Below are positions 54,386 to 63,034 of a stretch of 64,000 bases of DNA, one piece after another. Where the stretch lies: assembly GCF_050279675.1 (NCBI RefSeq), contig NZ_JBNNUK010000001.1, positions 372,001 to 436,000 of the forward strand, read 5' to 3'. The translations under genes were made by a program, and so were the position numbers. The DNA comes from Viridibacillus sp050279675. Its GTDB lineage: Bacteria; Bacillota; Bacilli; Bacillales_A; Planococcaceae. The notes beneath the pieces were generated by a model. It was not told the origin of the DNA, searched no databases, and worked only from the letters and a program-made list of their open reading frames with translations. Positions within the stretch are counted from its first letter, which is position 1, and each line of letters starts with the position of its first letter.

Positions 54386-55801
54386 ATGGTAGTAGGAGAT
54401 TTCCCAATCGAAACAGATACAATTGTAATTGGCGCAGGCCCTGGTGGATATGTTGCAGCAATTCGTGCAGCGCAAACTGGACAAAAAGTAACAGTTGTTG
54501 AAAAAGAACACGTAGGTGGCGTATGCTTAAACGTTGGTTGTATTCCTTCAAAAGCATTAATTTCAGTCGGTCACCGTTTAGAACATGCTAAAAACTCAGC
54601 AGACATGGGTATTGTGGCTCCTGAAGTTAGCATCGATTTCAAAAAAGCGCAAGAATTTAAAGACGGCGTAGTTAAAAAATTAACTGGCGGCGTATCAAGC
54701 TTATTAAAAGGTAACAACGTTGACGTAGTAAGTGGAGAAGCTTACTTTGTAGATGCAAACACAATCCGTGTTATTAACGAAGACTCTGCACAAACGTATA
54801 CATTCAAAAATGCGATTTTAGCAACTGGTTCACGCCCTGTTGAAATCCCAACTTTCAAATTTTCTAAACGAGTACTAAACTCTACAGGCGCACTTTCATT
54901 ACAAGAAGTGCCTGGAAAACTTGTTGTTATTGGTGGAGGTTACATCGGTACTGAGCTTGGTTCAGCATATGCCAACCTTGGTTCTGAAGTAACAATTCTA
55001 GAAGGTGGCAAAGATATTCTAGCTGGCTTCGAAAAACAAATGACAATGATTGTTAAAAAAGGTCTTAAGAAAAAAGGTGTTACAATCGAAACAGGCGCCC
55101 TTGCTCAAGGCGTTGAAGAAACAGAAACAGGTGTTACTGTAAAATACGAAGTAAAAGGCGAAGCAAAATCTGTTGATGCTGATTACGTATTAGTAACTGT
55201 AGGTCGTCGTCCTAACACTGACGAAATTGGCTTAGAAGAATTAGGTCTTGAATTTGGTGAACGTGGACTAATAAAAGTTGACAAACAATGCCGTACAAAT
55301 ATTCCAAACATTTATGCAATCGGTGATATCGTTGCTGGACCACAACTTGCTCACAAAGCTTCTTACGAAGGTAAAGTAGCTGCTGAAGCAATTGCTGGTG
55401 AAAAATCAGTAGTAGATTACTTAGCTATCCCTGCTGTTTGCTTCACAGATCCAGAAATGGCAACTGTAGGTCTTTCAGAAGACCAAGCAAAAGCAGAAGG
55501 TTTTGAAGTAGTAGCTGGTAAATTCCCATTCGGAGCAAATGGCCGTGCATTAGCTTTAAATGAAACAGAAGGTTTCGTGAAACTAGTTTCTCGTAAAGCT
55601 GATGGCTTATTACTAGGTGGTCAAATTGTTGGTGCTGGTGCTTCTGATATGATCGCTGAAATTGGTTTAGCAATCGAAGCAGGTATGACTGTAGAAGATA
55701 TTGCCATGACTATTCATGCACACCCAACATTAGGTGAAATCACTATGGAAACTGCTGAAGTATTACTTGGAAACCCAATTCATATCGTAGCTAAAAAATA
55801 A
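54386..55801 (+). CDS. pdhD: Dihydrolipoyl dehydrogenase (E3)
   Basis: FAD-dependent flavoprotein that reoxidises lipoyl groups with NAD+. 471 residues. FAD motif VIGAGPGGYVAAIRAA, redox disulfide in GGVCLNVGCIPSKAL, NAD motif VIGGGYIGTELGSAYA and the catalytic His in HAHPTLGEI. GGAGGCG is placed before the ATG. Last gene of the operon, followed by a strong terminator. It may also serve other 2-oxoacid complexes. Confidence 0.97.
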   Translation: MVVGDFPIETDTIVIGAGPGGYVAAIRAAQTGQKVTVVEKEHVGGVCLNVGCIPSKALISVGHRLEHAKNSADMGIVAPEVSIDFKKAQEFKDGVVKKLTGGVSSLLKGNNVDVVSGEAYFVDANTIRVINEDSAQTYTFKNAILATGSRPVEIPTFKFSKRVLNSTGALSLQEVPGKLVVIGGGYIGTELGSAYANLGSEVTILEGGKDILAGFEKQMTMIVKKGLKKKGVTIETGALAQGVEETETGVTVKYEVKGEAKSVDADYVLVTVGRRPNTDEIGLEELGLEFGERGLIKVDKQCRTNIPNIYAIGDIVAGPQLAHKASYEGKVAAEAIAGEKSVVDYLAIPAVCFTDPEMATVGLSEDQAKAEGFEVVAGKFPFGANGRALALNETEGFVKLVSRKADGLLLGGQIVGAGASDMIAEIGLAIEAGMTVEDIAMTIHAHPTLGEITMETAEVLLGNPIHIVAKK

Positions 55802-55820
55802 TATGGCTTTGCCAATTAGT

Positions 55821-55858
55821 AAACCTCTTGAAGTTTTTGGACTTCAGGAGGTTTTTTT
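55821..55858 (+). terminator. Terminator of pdhABCD
   Basis: The stem AAACCTCtTGAAGT / ACTTCAgGAGGTTT followed by a long T run. Confidence 0.92.
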
Positions 55859-56142
55859 ATGAGGAAATATCTAGGTGTAATATAATTAAAGTGTCATTAT
55901 AATAAGTTGGATTTAATAGAATGAAAATAGAGAGAATATAAAGTGATGTAGCTTATGTATTTCAAAAAAATTCCTTCTATATAATACGCATAATTAATAT
56001 GTATGTAATATTAATAATTAATTTACAAAGTAGCTATATTTAAATATGGTATAATAATCCTGTGTTTATATATAGTAAATGATAAGGTACTTTTTATCCG
56101 AATTGAATTTATTTATTCAGAACAACAAAGGAGTGCTGAAAA
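55859..56142. other. Gene-free AT-rich stretch upstream of the SDR gene
   Basis: No ORF is supported. A TATAAT sits near 56050, but I see no convincing -35 at the right distance. It probably contains the promoter of the downstream SDR gene. Confidence 0.4.
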
Positions 56143-56925
56143 ATGGATTTAGGTTTACTAGGAAAAGTAGCGATTGTAACAGGGGGCAGTAAAGGGATTG
56201 GACTTGCAACAGCATTACAACTCGCTAATGAGGGTGCCGATGTTACAATTTGTGCACGTAATGAAGAAAATTTAATACATGCAGCGAAAGTGATATTCTT
56301 GGAAACAGGACAGAAAGTACATACAGTATGTGCGGATGTATCGATAAAAGAAGATTGCGAGAGAATAATAAATGAAACAATTGAACATTATGGACAACTA
56401 AATATTTTAGTGAACAATGCCGGTACAAGTTCTGCTAATTCTTTTGAAAGTGTAGAAAATGAGCTTTGGCAAGATGATCTGGATTTAAAACTATACGGTG
56501 CTGTGAATTGTTCTAAATTTGCGATTCCTTATATGAGGGCAGTAGGTGGAGGCGCAATTGTAAATGTTACTGCTATAAAAGGAAAAGCACCATCGGAATC
56601 ATCTTTACCAACATCTGTAAGTCGTGCAGCTGGGTTAGCATTAACGAAAGCTATGAGTAAAGATTTAGGGAAAGAGCAGATTCGAGTAAATACTGTTTGT
56701 ATCGGATTAATCCGTAGCTCACAACTTGAGCAAAAATGGCAAACAAACGCTCCGGGTCTTAGTTGGAATGCATTTTCTGAAGAAATGGGAAAAAATATTC
56801 CTCTTGGTCGAATTGGTGAAACTGAAGAAGCAGCAAATGTTATCGTTTTCTTAGTATCCGATGCAGCTACTTATGTTAGTGGTACTGCGGTTAATATTGA
56901 TGGTGGCTCAGCTCCAGTCCTATAA
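56143..56925 (+). CDS. SDR-family oxidoreductase-like protein with altered active site
   Basis: A 260-residue short-chain dehydrogenase fold with a clear cofactor motif VTGGSKGIGLATA and the NNAG motif LVNNAGTSSANS. At the catalytic YxxxK position it reads TSVSR (Thr157, Arg161), so both conserved residues are replaced; the C-terminal part (IPLGRIGETEEAANV) is normal. It may use other residues, bind rather than convert, or belong to an uncharacterised SDR group. AAAGGAG is well placed before the ATG. Monocistronic. Confidence 0.88.
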   Translation: MDLGLLGKVAIVTGGSKGIGLATALQLANEGADVTICARNEENLIHAAKVIFLETGQKVHTVCADVSIKEDCERIINETIEHYGQLNILVNNAGTSSANSFESVENELWQDDLDLKLYGAVNCSKFAIPYMRAVGGGAIVNVTAIKGKAPSESSLPTSVSRAAGLALTKAMSKDLGKEQIRVNTVCIGLIRSSQLEQKWQTNAPGLSWNAFSEEMGKNIPLGRIGETEEAANVIVFLVSDAATYVSGTAVNIDGGSAPVL

Positions 56926-57006
56926 ATATGAAAATAAGAATTTATGATTTAAATAATGAATATAAGAAATTTAGTAATTCACAATGAAAAACTTTTGAAA
57001 AAAACT

Positions 57007-57055
57007 ACACCACTTGGATGTTTTGTTTAGGCAAAATTCCTGGTGGTGTTTTTAT
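57007..57055 (+). terminator. Terminator after the SDR gene
   Basis: The stem ACACCAC / GTGGTGT with an inner extension, followed by TTTTATTTT. Confidence 0.8.
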
Positions 57056-57609
57056 TTTGCGTATTGTTTAAATGTGATAGTACATTCTTCCTTTAAATAA
57101 AGATATAGTAAATATGTAATAATCCTTATTAAGGAAGAGTTGTTAAATATAAATTAAATAGACCAATGTAATTATTGCCAGTACACACTTTGTTCAAAAA
57201 ACGTACATAGAACGTTCATAATGATGTGAATTTCTTATGTTTATGGAGAGGTTTTGATTTTTTTATTAAGAATAAGGAGTTATAATTTCATTTGAATCAA
57301 GCAAGAGATTTGAAAGTTCCTCTGAAGAGTCTTAGGCGCGAAAACCTGGGTGCTTAATTTCTCCTATTGGAAACGTGAGAATGTATTTAATTTTTTAACT
57401 CAATCAAGTAGGCTATTAAAACATTGAGACTACTATGAATTGTCTCATCGTTGTTCCAAACAAAAGGAGTAACATTCAATAATCTAGCAAATTCAAAATG
57501 TGTTATTTGTTTTAGAATACTATTATTTTTTAGGAGGACAATTTTTTAAAGAACGATTTAATATTCTAAAATACATTACAAGTAAGTTGTTTTTTGAAGG
57601 GAGTACAAC
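57056..57609 (+). other. Long leader region of the qox operon with possible RNA structure
   Basis: No ORF is supported. TATAAT at 57281 is a candidate -10. The following 317 bases can pair in several places: GAGA (57305) with TCTC (57360), enclosing TAGGCGC (57333) with GTGCTTA (57350); then TGAGAC with GTCTCA (57425-57447). Two Shine-Dalgarno-like motifs near 57463 and 57531 precede no standard start codon. I cannot match it to a known riboswitch. Confidence 0.45.
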
Positions 57610-58521
57610 ATGAAGAAAAAAATGCTAATTTTGCCAGCGTTGATGTCAATCATGGCTTTATTCTTAGCTGGCTGTGAACCATTAATGATTCTTGATGCAA
57701 AAGGTCCAAACGCGAAGACTTTATCAAATACAATCATTCTATCCATTATCGTAATGGCGTTTATATTGTTAGTTGTTTATGTATTATTAGCGAATATGCT
57801 TTTGAAATATCGCGCATCTAAATCTGCGAGTGATTATGAACCACCGCATGAAGAAGGTAGTACAAAACTCGAAATTATTTGGACAGTTATTCCGATTCTT
57901 ATCGTAACTGCTCTATCAATAGTTACGATTAGCACAACATCAAAAGTTGAAAGTCAACAAACAGGTTATGACAATACAAAACCTCTTGTAATATACGCAT
58001 CATCTTCTAACTGGAAATGGCATTTTAGCTATCCAGAAGAAGGCGTTGAGACGGTAAACTATGTTAACATTCCAACAGATCGTCCAATTGAATTTAGATT
58101 ATATTCATTTGGTCCAATTACAAGTTTCTGGATTCCTCAATTAGCTGGTCAAAAATATGCAATGAGTGATATGGTCAATAAACTTCATATGGCAGCAGAT
58201 GTAGAAGGATCATATTTTGGTAGAAACTCAAACTTTAATGGTAAAGGTTTTGCACAAATGGAGTTTGAAGCACAAACAATGTCTCAACAGAAATTTGACG
58301 AATGGGTATCTGACGTAAAAGCGAAAGAGCCTGAGTTAACAGAGAAAACATTCAATGAATTATTAGATACGGACTTCGTAGGACGTAAAAGTTTCTCTTC
58401 TACACATTTAACATTCAGTCCGGCTCCAGAAATGCATCATGGAAAATCATCGGATATGTCTGATGAAGAAATGGATGGAATGGATATGTCTGATGGAGAA
58501 ATGGACCATTCTAATCACTAG
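57610..58521 (+). CDS. qoxA: Menaquinol oxidase aa3-600 subunit II (QoxA)
   Basis: Lipoprotein subunit of the quinol oxidase. The signal peptide ends at lipobox Cys22 (LFLAGC). Two membrane helices (about 43-65 and 92-112) precede a cupredoxin-like extracytoplasmic domain (FWIPQLAGQKYAMSDMVNKL). The CuA ligands of cytochrome c oxidases (two Cys) are absent, which marks it as quinol oxidase. The last 30 residues form a Met/Asp/His-rich tail with repeated DMSD and ending MDHSNH, which could bind metal. First of four overlapping or near-contiguous qox genes. Confidence 0.92.
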   Translation: MKKKMLILPALMSIMALFLAGCEPLMILDAKGPNAKTLSNTIILSIIVMAFILLVVYVLLANMLLKYRASKSASDYEPPHEEGSTKLEIIWTVIPILIVTALSIVTISTTSKVESQQTGYDNTKPLVIYASSSNWKWHFSYPEEGVETVNYVNIPTDRPIEFRLYSFGPITSFWIPQLAGQKYAMSDMVNKLHMAADVEGSYFGRNSNFNGKGFAQMEFEAQTMSQQKFDEWVSDVKAKEPELTEKTFNELLDTDFVGRKSFSSTHLTFSPAPEMHHGKSSDMSDEEMDGMDMSDGEMDHSNH

Positions 58522-58556
58522 ATAGCTAGATTAGATGATTGAAAGGAGTTACAAAA

Positions 58557-60500
58557 ATGAGCATGGAAGAATTATTTGAGCCGATGAAAGAACCAATGAT
58601 CATGGGTGCGGCCGTTAGTATTGTTGTAGGTGCCATTGCAATTGTTGCTGGTTTGACTTACTTCAAGAAATGGGGCTATTTCTATAAAAATTGGTTAACT
58701 ACAGTTGACCATAAAAAAATCGGTGTTATGTATATTATTGTTGCATTAGTCATGCTATTTAGAGGTGGTATTGACGCATTATTAATGCGTGCACAAACTT
58801 CTGTTCCTGAAAATGACTTATTAAATGCACAACACTATAATGAAATCTTTACAACTCACGGTTTAGTCATGATTCTCTTCATGGCAATGCCGTTTATTAT
58901 CGGGTTAATGAACGTTGTAGTACCATTACAAATTGGTGCACGTGACGTTGCGTTTCCACGATTAAATGCACTTAGCTTCTGGCTATTTGCTGCAGGTGCA
59001 GGATTATTAAATGTTTCCTTCATCATTGGTGGATCACCAGATGCTGGTTGGACTGCATACTTCCCACTAGCTGGTACTGAATTCAGTCCAAATGTTGGGA
59101 ATAACTATTATGCATGGTCTTTACAATTAGCAGGTTTAGGTACGTTAATGACAGGTATTAACTTCATTACTACAATCATGAAAATGCGTGCACCAGGTCT
59201 GAAATTAATGAAAATGCCTATGTTCACTTGGTCAGCATTAATCACAAATGTCATCATTACATTTGCTTTCCCTGTTTTAACAGTGGCACTTGCGCTTATG
59301 ACACTAGACCGTCAATTTGGTACTAAATTCTTTGCCATGACTGACGGTGGTATGGATATGCTATGGGCTAACCTATTCTGGGTTTGGGGTCACCCTGAAG
59401 TATATATCGTTATTTTACCAGCGTTCGGTATTTTCAGTGAGATAATCTCAGCATTCTCACGTAAAAACTTATTTGGTTACAAATCAATGGTTATGAGTAT
59501 GGTCGTGATTTCTTTACTATCATTTATGGTATGGGCTCACCATTTCTATACAATGGGCCATGGCGTTATGGTAAACAGTATTTTCTCAATCTCTACAATG
59601 TTAATTGCTGTACCGACTGGGGTTAAAATCTTTAACTGGTTGCTAACAATGAGGCATGGTAAGATTCAATTTACAACTCCAATGCTTTATGCGCTTGCAT
59701 TTATTCCAATCTTCACAATTGGTGGGGTAACGGGGGTAATGCTAGCGATGGCAAGTGCTGACTATCAATATCACAATACGATGTTCTTAGTTGCCCACTT
59801 CCACTATGTATTAATTCCGGGTACTGTATTCGGTGTATTAGCAGGATACCATTTCTGGTGGCCGAAAATATTTGGCTTCCGCTTAAATGAAAAATTAGGG
59901 AAAGCGGCTTTCTGGTGCATTGTAGTTGGATTCAATGTGGCATTCTTCCCATTATTCATTCTTGGTTTAGACGGTTATGCGCGTCGTATGTTCACTTATT
60001 CTGCAAGTACTGGTTACGGTACATTAAATATGATTTCCTTCCTAGGGGCTATAGGTATGGCAGTCGGATTTGTGCTTATTTGTTACAATATTTACTACAG
60101 CTTCCGTCACAGCCCACGCGACGAAAATGGCGACCCTTGGGATGCGCGTTCTCTTGAATGGGCGACACACAGTCCAGTACCTGAATATAACTTTGCGGTT
60201 GTACCAGAAGTTAATCAATTAGATGAATATTGGTATGCGAAAAAAGAAGGTCGCGATATTACGGCAGGCGAATATGAACGTATTCATATGCCTAATAATA
60301 GTGGTGCACCAATGTGGATGGCAGGCGTACTATTCCTATTCGCATTCTTCTTTGTATTTAGTGTATGGACAGCTGTTATCGCATTTGGTATAGCTACTCT
60401 TGGATTTATGGCATTCCGTTCATTTGAAAAAGATCACGGTCACTATATTGAAGTGGCTGAAATTGAAGCAACTGAACGTCAATTGAGAGGTGACAAATAA
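58557..60500 (+). CDS. qoxB: Quinol oxidase subunit I (QoxB)
   Basis: Catalytic heme-copper subunit, 647 residues with about 14 helices. The CuB/heme ligands appear in WGHPEVYIVILPAFG (His-Tyr pair), WAHHFYTMGHG and AHFHYVLIPGTVFG. Low-spin heme His lies in FTTHGLVMI. This gives a proton-pumping oxidase that takes electrons from menaquinol. The ATG eight bases after AAAGGAG is used; an in-frame TTG six codons earlier precedes the ribosome site. The stop overlaps the qoxC start by one base. Confidence 0.95.
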   Translation: MSMEELFEPMKEPMIMGAAVSIVVGAIAIVAGLTYFKKWGYFYKNWLTTVDHKKIGVMYIIVALVMLFRGGIDALLMRAQTSVPENDLLNAQHYNEIFTTHGLVMILFMAMPFIIGLMNVVVPLQIGARDVAFPRLNALSFWLFAAGAGLLNVSFIIGGSPDAGWTAYFPLAGTEFSPNVGNNYYAWSLQLAGLGTLMTGINFITTIMKMRAPGLKLMKMPMFTWSALITNVIITFAFPVLTVALALMTLDRQFGTKFFAMTDGGMDMLWANLFWVWGHPEVYIVILPAFGIFSEIISAFSRKNLFGYKSMVMSMVVISLLSFMVWAHHFYTMGHGVMVNSIFSISTMLIAVPTGVKIFNWLLTMRHGKIQFTTPMLYALAFIPIFTIGGVTGVMLAMASADYQYHNTMFLVAHFHYVLIPGTVFGVLAGYHFWWPKIFGFRLNEKLGKAAFWCIVVGFNVAFFPLFILGLDGYARRMFTYSASTGYGTLNMISFLGAIGMAVGFVLICYNIYYSFRHSPRDENGDPWDARSLEWATHSPVPEYNFAVVPEVNQLDEYWYAKKEGRDITAGEYERIHMPNNSGAPMWMAGVLFLFAFFFVFSVWTAVIAFGIATLGFMAFRSFEKDHGHYIEVAEIEATERQLRGDK

Positions 60501-61102
60501 TGTCTAAAGAAAACACATCACTTCCATTAGAATATCGTACAGAGGAAAATAGATTAAAGATTTTCGGTTTTTGGATTTTCCTAGGTGCTGAGATTATGTT
60601 ATTTGCAACTCTATTTACTGTGTACTTTGTATTAACGGATCGCACAGGTTCAGGTCCTGCTGGTATTGACATCTTCGAAATGCCACCAGTTTTAATAGAA
60701 ACTTTCTTGTTATTAACAAGTAGTTTCTTGATTGGACTTGGTGTACATGCGATGAGAATTGGCCGTACAAAGGCAATGATAGTGTTCTATATCTTGACAT
60801 TGCTACTTGGAGCAGGCTTCTTGACTGTTGAGGTTATGGAGTTCGTAACATATGTTCATGAAGGTGCAACAATTACAACAAGCGCATTCTTGTCATCATT
60901 AATGACACTATTAGGTACGCATGGTGCTCACGTAACTTTCGGTTTACTATGGGGTATTGCGATTATCGTACAGGTAGTTAAACGTGGATTAAATGCTCAA
61001 ACTGCAAACAAAGCATTTATCTTTTCGTTATACTGGCATTTCTTAGATGTCGTATGGATCTTCATCTTCAGCTTCGTTTATCTGAAAGGAGTGTTGGGAT
61101 GA
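60500..61102 (+). CDS. qoxC: Quinol oxidase subunit III (QoxC)
   Basis: A 200-residue COX3-family membrane protein with five helices, including FWIFLGAEIMLFATLF and the C-terminal YWHFLDVVWIFIFSFVY region, which is the family hallmark. It supports the stability of subunit I. TAATG junction with qoxB and ATGA junction with qoxD indicate coupled translation. Confidence 0.95.
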   Translation: MSKENTSLPLEYRTEENRLKIFGFWIFLGAEIMLFATLFTVYFVLTDRTGSGPAGIDIFEMPPVLIETFLLLTSSFLIGLGVHAMRIGRTKAMIVFYILTLLLGAGFLTVEVMEFVTYVHEGATITTSAFLSSLMTLLGTHGAHVTFGLLWGIAIIVQVVKRGLNAQTANKAFIFSLYWHFLDVVWIFIFSFVYLKGVLG

Positions 61103-61383
61103 TGAAAGAATTATTTCCAAAAGAACATGTTGTAGGTTTTGTTGGCTCCCTTATTTTAACGATCGCTGCTCTAAGTGTAATTACATTTGATATGTCTAAA
61201 GGTATTGCAATGACTATCTTAAGTGTAACTGCACTAGCGCAAGCTGTTGTACAACTTGTGTTATTCATGCATATTGGAGAAACAGAAGATAAAAAAACTC
61301 TATATACAAGTGTCATTTACGCTGTAGTAGTTGGTCTTGTGACAGTCTTTGGTTCATTGTTAACAATGATTTGGGGATACTAA
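61099..61383 (+). CDS. qoxD: Quinol oxidase subunit IV (QoxD)
   Basis: A 94-residue COX4-type membrane protein with three helices (VGFVGSLILTIAALSV, TILSVTALAQAVVQLVLFM and VIYAVVVGLVTVFGSLL). AAAGGAG lies seven bases before a double ATG; the upstream in-frame ATG falls inside qoxC and is rejected. A strong terminator follows. Confidence 0.93.
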   Translation: MMKELFPKEHVVGFVGSLILTIAALSVITFDMSKGIAMTILSVTALAQAVVQLVLFMHIGETEDKKTLYTSVIYAVVVGLVTVFGSLLTMIWGY

Positions 61384-61395
61384 GAAAATAATAGA

Positions 61396-61436
61396 AAAAG
61401 CAGTTCAAAGTTTAAATACTTTGGACTGCTTTTTAT
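61396..61436 (+). terminator. Terminator of the qox operon
   Basis: The stem AAAAGCAGTtCAAAG / CTTTGgACTGCTTTT followed by T residues. Confidence 0.92.
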
Positions 61437-61853
61437 TATGAAAAGAAATATTTAACTACTGTTACACGTGCTCTGCAAGTGTACTTAACATAAGCTAACA
61501 TACATATTTAAATAGAAATTCCTTATGAGTGAAGATACTAGCATAGTTTCTAATAATGACCGTCTAGTCATAAAACTTTTTTTAAAAGAAAAATCTGAAA
61601 ATGGTTGAGGAAATGAAGAACGTCACAAATCCCAAAAGAAAAATAAGAATATTTTTTGTCATGTTTTTCACATTTTCCCTCCTTCTATTTATAATAATAC
61701 CTAAATTTTCAATGATAGTAAATTCAATTTACGGATTATTCTGATATGAAAAGCTTTATAAAAAACTCCCTTAACCATATAACTACTAATCCACTCTTTT
61801 TCTAAGAAATAGTGATTTAATAGTTTTAATTAAACAAAAAGGAGTTGCATTCG
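61437..61853. other. Gene-free stretch after qox, possibly decayed
   Basis: About 415 bases with no confident gene. It holds one small ORF (see 61601) and, at its right end, a ribosome site AAAAAGGAGTTG followed by a GTG that is immediately stopped by the IS remnant, as if a gene start had been displaced. Confidence 0.5.
61601..61744 (+). CDS. Possible small single-helix membrane peptide
   Basis: A 47-residue frame with a charged start (PKRKIRIF) and one hydrophobic segment (VMFFTFSLLLFIII). No good ribosome site precedes the first ATG, and the GAGGAA before the second ATG is too close. It may be spurious or the remnant of a decayed gene. Confidence 0.25.
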   Translation: MVEEMKNVTNPKRKIRIFFVMFFTFSLLLFIIIPKFSMIVNSIYGLF

Positions 61854-61879
61854 TGAAGTGAACCCGAAAAGTTAGACAC
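61854..61879 (+). repeat. Left terminal inverted repeat of the IS3 remnant
   Basis: Pairs with 62135-62160; 22 of 26 positions match. Confidence 0.85.
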
Positions 61880-61888
61880 TTTATTTAA

Positions 61889-62112
61889 TTAAGCCGCTTC
61901 TAGGGTCTGAGTCCGGTATTGTACAGGGCTCAGACCTTTTAATTTTAGCTTGATTCGTTTGAGATTATAGTAATGAATATATTGTTCAAGCTCTCTCTTG
62001 AAGTGAGCCATTTGCCAATTTGTTTGGCAATTGTCTTATATCCACCTTCACCGTTCAAATAGCTCTGTACTGCAAGAAATTTTTATTCAAATGTAAATTT
62101 AGAAATAAAAAA
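61889..62112 (-). pseudogene. Transposase remnant, orfA start fused to orfB end
   Basis: On the minus strand an OrfA-like segment (NGEGGYKTIAKQIGKW) is interrupted by an in-frame TAA after FTFE, has no ATG, and runs out of frame into an OrfB tail (ELEQYIHYYNLKRIKLKLKG and LSPVQYRTQTLEAA, stop). The middle of both transposase ORFs, including the catalytic DDE residues, is missing. Confidence 0.85.
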
Positions 62113-62160
62113 GTACACCTCCAATTGTTAGATTGTGTCTAACAATTGGGGTGCACTTCA
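62110..62160 (-). repeat. Right terminal repeat with embedded hairpin
   Basis: The outer 26 bases are the terminal repeat. AAGTACACCTCCAATTGTTA plus GA pairs with TCTAACAATTGG and GGTGCACTT around loop TTGTG, a typical hairpin just inside IS3-group ends that can mask the transposase ribosome site. Confidence 0.7.
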
Positions 62161-62185
62161 TTTGATACAACTATCTCTTTTGTGT

Positions 62186-63034
62186 TTATGAAAGATGTGC
62201 TATATATTGTTTTATTAATAAGGCTAGCCATTGTAAGTTATCATGTTGTTTAAGGTTCGTCATCATTCCATTTAATAAAGCAGGACGAGGATTTGTAAGC
62301 TTTAGTTCTGCGTCTATTAAAGATAATGTGTCTTCAATGATAGGGTGTCCTTTATAAGTTTCTTGCCAACGATTTACTTCTTCTTGTACTTCGAATGTAG
62401 TCACAGAATACTCTTGCATGCAATTTGGTTTTGAGTTCCATAATTGTTCTGTAAGGAAAGTGTTTTTTGAATGCTCTACAAGGATATCAACTTTTTCAAT
62501 AAGAGTAGAACTTAATTGAACGAAATCATATGGTTGTCTATGGAAAAGGATAAATTCTGAATAGCCATGCAAGATTCCTTTTAAAGAAATGAGAATGTCA
62601 TATTGGAATGGAGCAATACGCTTTCCATATACTTCTGATAATAATGCTAGAGTAGTTTTATCACCAAGATCCTTATAATAATTTAATCTTTGAAGAATTT
62701 GTTCATTAATTGGATTCATTTGTTCCTTCATAAACATAGATATTAATGGTAATTTTTCTTCAAATAGGTGAAAATGTAAAAGAAAGTAGTTATTGAACTT
62801 TTCTTTTGGAGGCATGTCACTTTCCAATAAATCATTATATTGACCAATAATTTCTCGTAAAAAATGTTCGAATATAGCAATGAATAACTCATCTTTTGAT
62901 TTGAAAGATAAATAAAAGGCACCTTTAGAAATACCACATGCATCTGTTATATCTTGAATAGAGGTCGACGCTATACTATTTTGTGCAAATAATTCTACGG
63001 CCTTTTCAATTATTAATTTTTGCTTAGATATAAT
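62186..63034 (-). CDS. TetR-family repressor of the RND pump, non-standard start codon
   Basis: About 282 residues. The helix-turn-helix region is clear near the N-terminus (IEKAVELFAQNSIASTSIQD, DACGISKGAFYLSFKSKDEL). The ligand-binding C-terminal domain is long for the family. No ATG, GTG or TTG lies in frame between an upstream TGA (63040) and a TTG at 62827 that would remove the whole DNA-binding domain. GGGAG lies six bases before ATT 63034, and ATA 63031 follows, so initiation at ATT or ATA, or a mutated ATG, must be assumed. Divergent from the pump gene; B. subtilis yerO/swrC have the same arrangement. Confidence 0.78.
   Translation of the reverse strand: MISKQKLIIEKAVELFAQNSIASTSIQDITDACGISKGAFYLSFKSKDELFIAIFEHFLREIIGQYNDLLESDMPPKEKFNNYFLLHFHLFEEKLPLISMFMKEQMNPINEQILQRLNYYKDLGDKTTLALLSEVYGKRIAPFQYDILISLKGILHGYSEFILFHRQPYDFVQLSSTLIEKVDILVEHSKNTFLTEQLWNSKPNCMQEYSVTTFEVQEEVNRWQETYKGHPIIEDTLSLIDAELKLTNPRPALLNGMMTNLKQHDNLQWLALLIKQYIAHLS

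Larger units (their letters stand above)
61854..62160 (-). mobile_element. IS3-family (IS150-like) remnant with both ends
   Basis: A 307-bp element bounded by 26-bp inverted ends. Left reads TGAAGTGAACCCGAAAAGTT then AGACAC; right, reverse-complemented, reads TGAAGTGCACCCCAATTGTT then AGACAC, differing at four positions. Between them the minus strand encodes the start of an IS3 OrfA-like helix-turn-helix and the end of an OrfB integrase core, joined by an internal deletion. No matching target duplication is visible in the flanks (left ends TCG, right begins TTT). Confidence 0.85.

Noticed and set aside
57300..57370. Known riboswitch or T-box upstream of qoxA
   Set aside because: No T-box, SAM, FMN, TPP, lysine, glycine, c-di-GMP, c-di-AMP or purine core motif could be read; it is kept only as an unassigned structured leader.
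62743..62943. Minus-strand frame in the TetR 5' region
   Set aside because: It overlaps the TetR N-terminal coding sequence in another frame; the TetR frame carries a clear helix-turn-helix.
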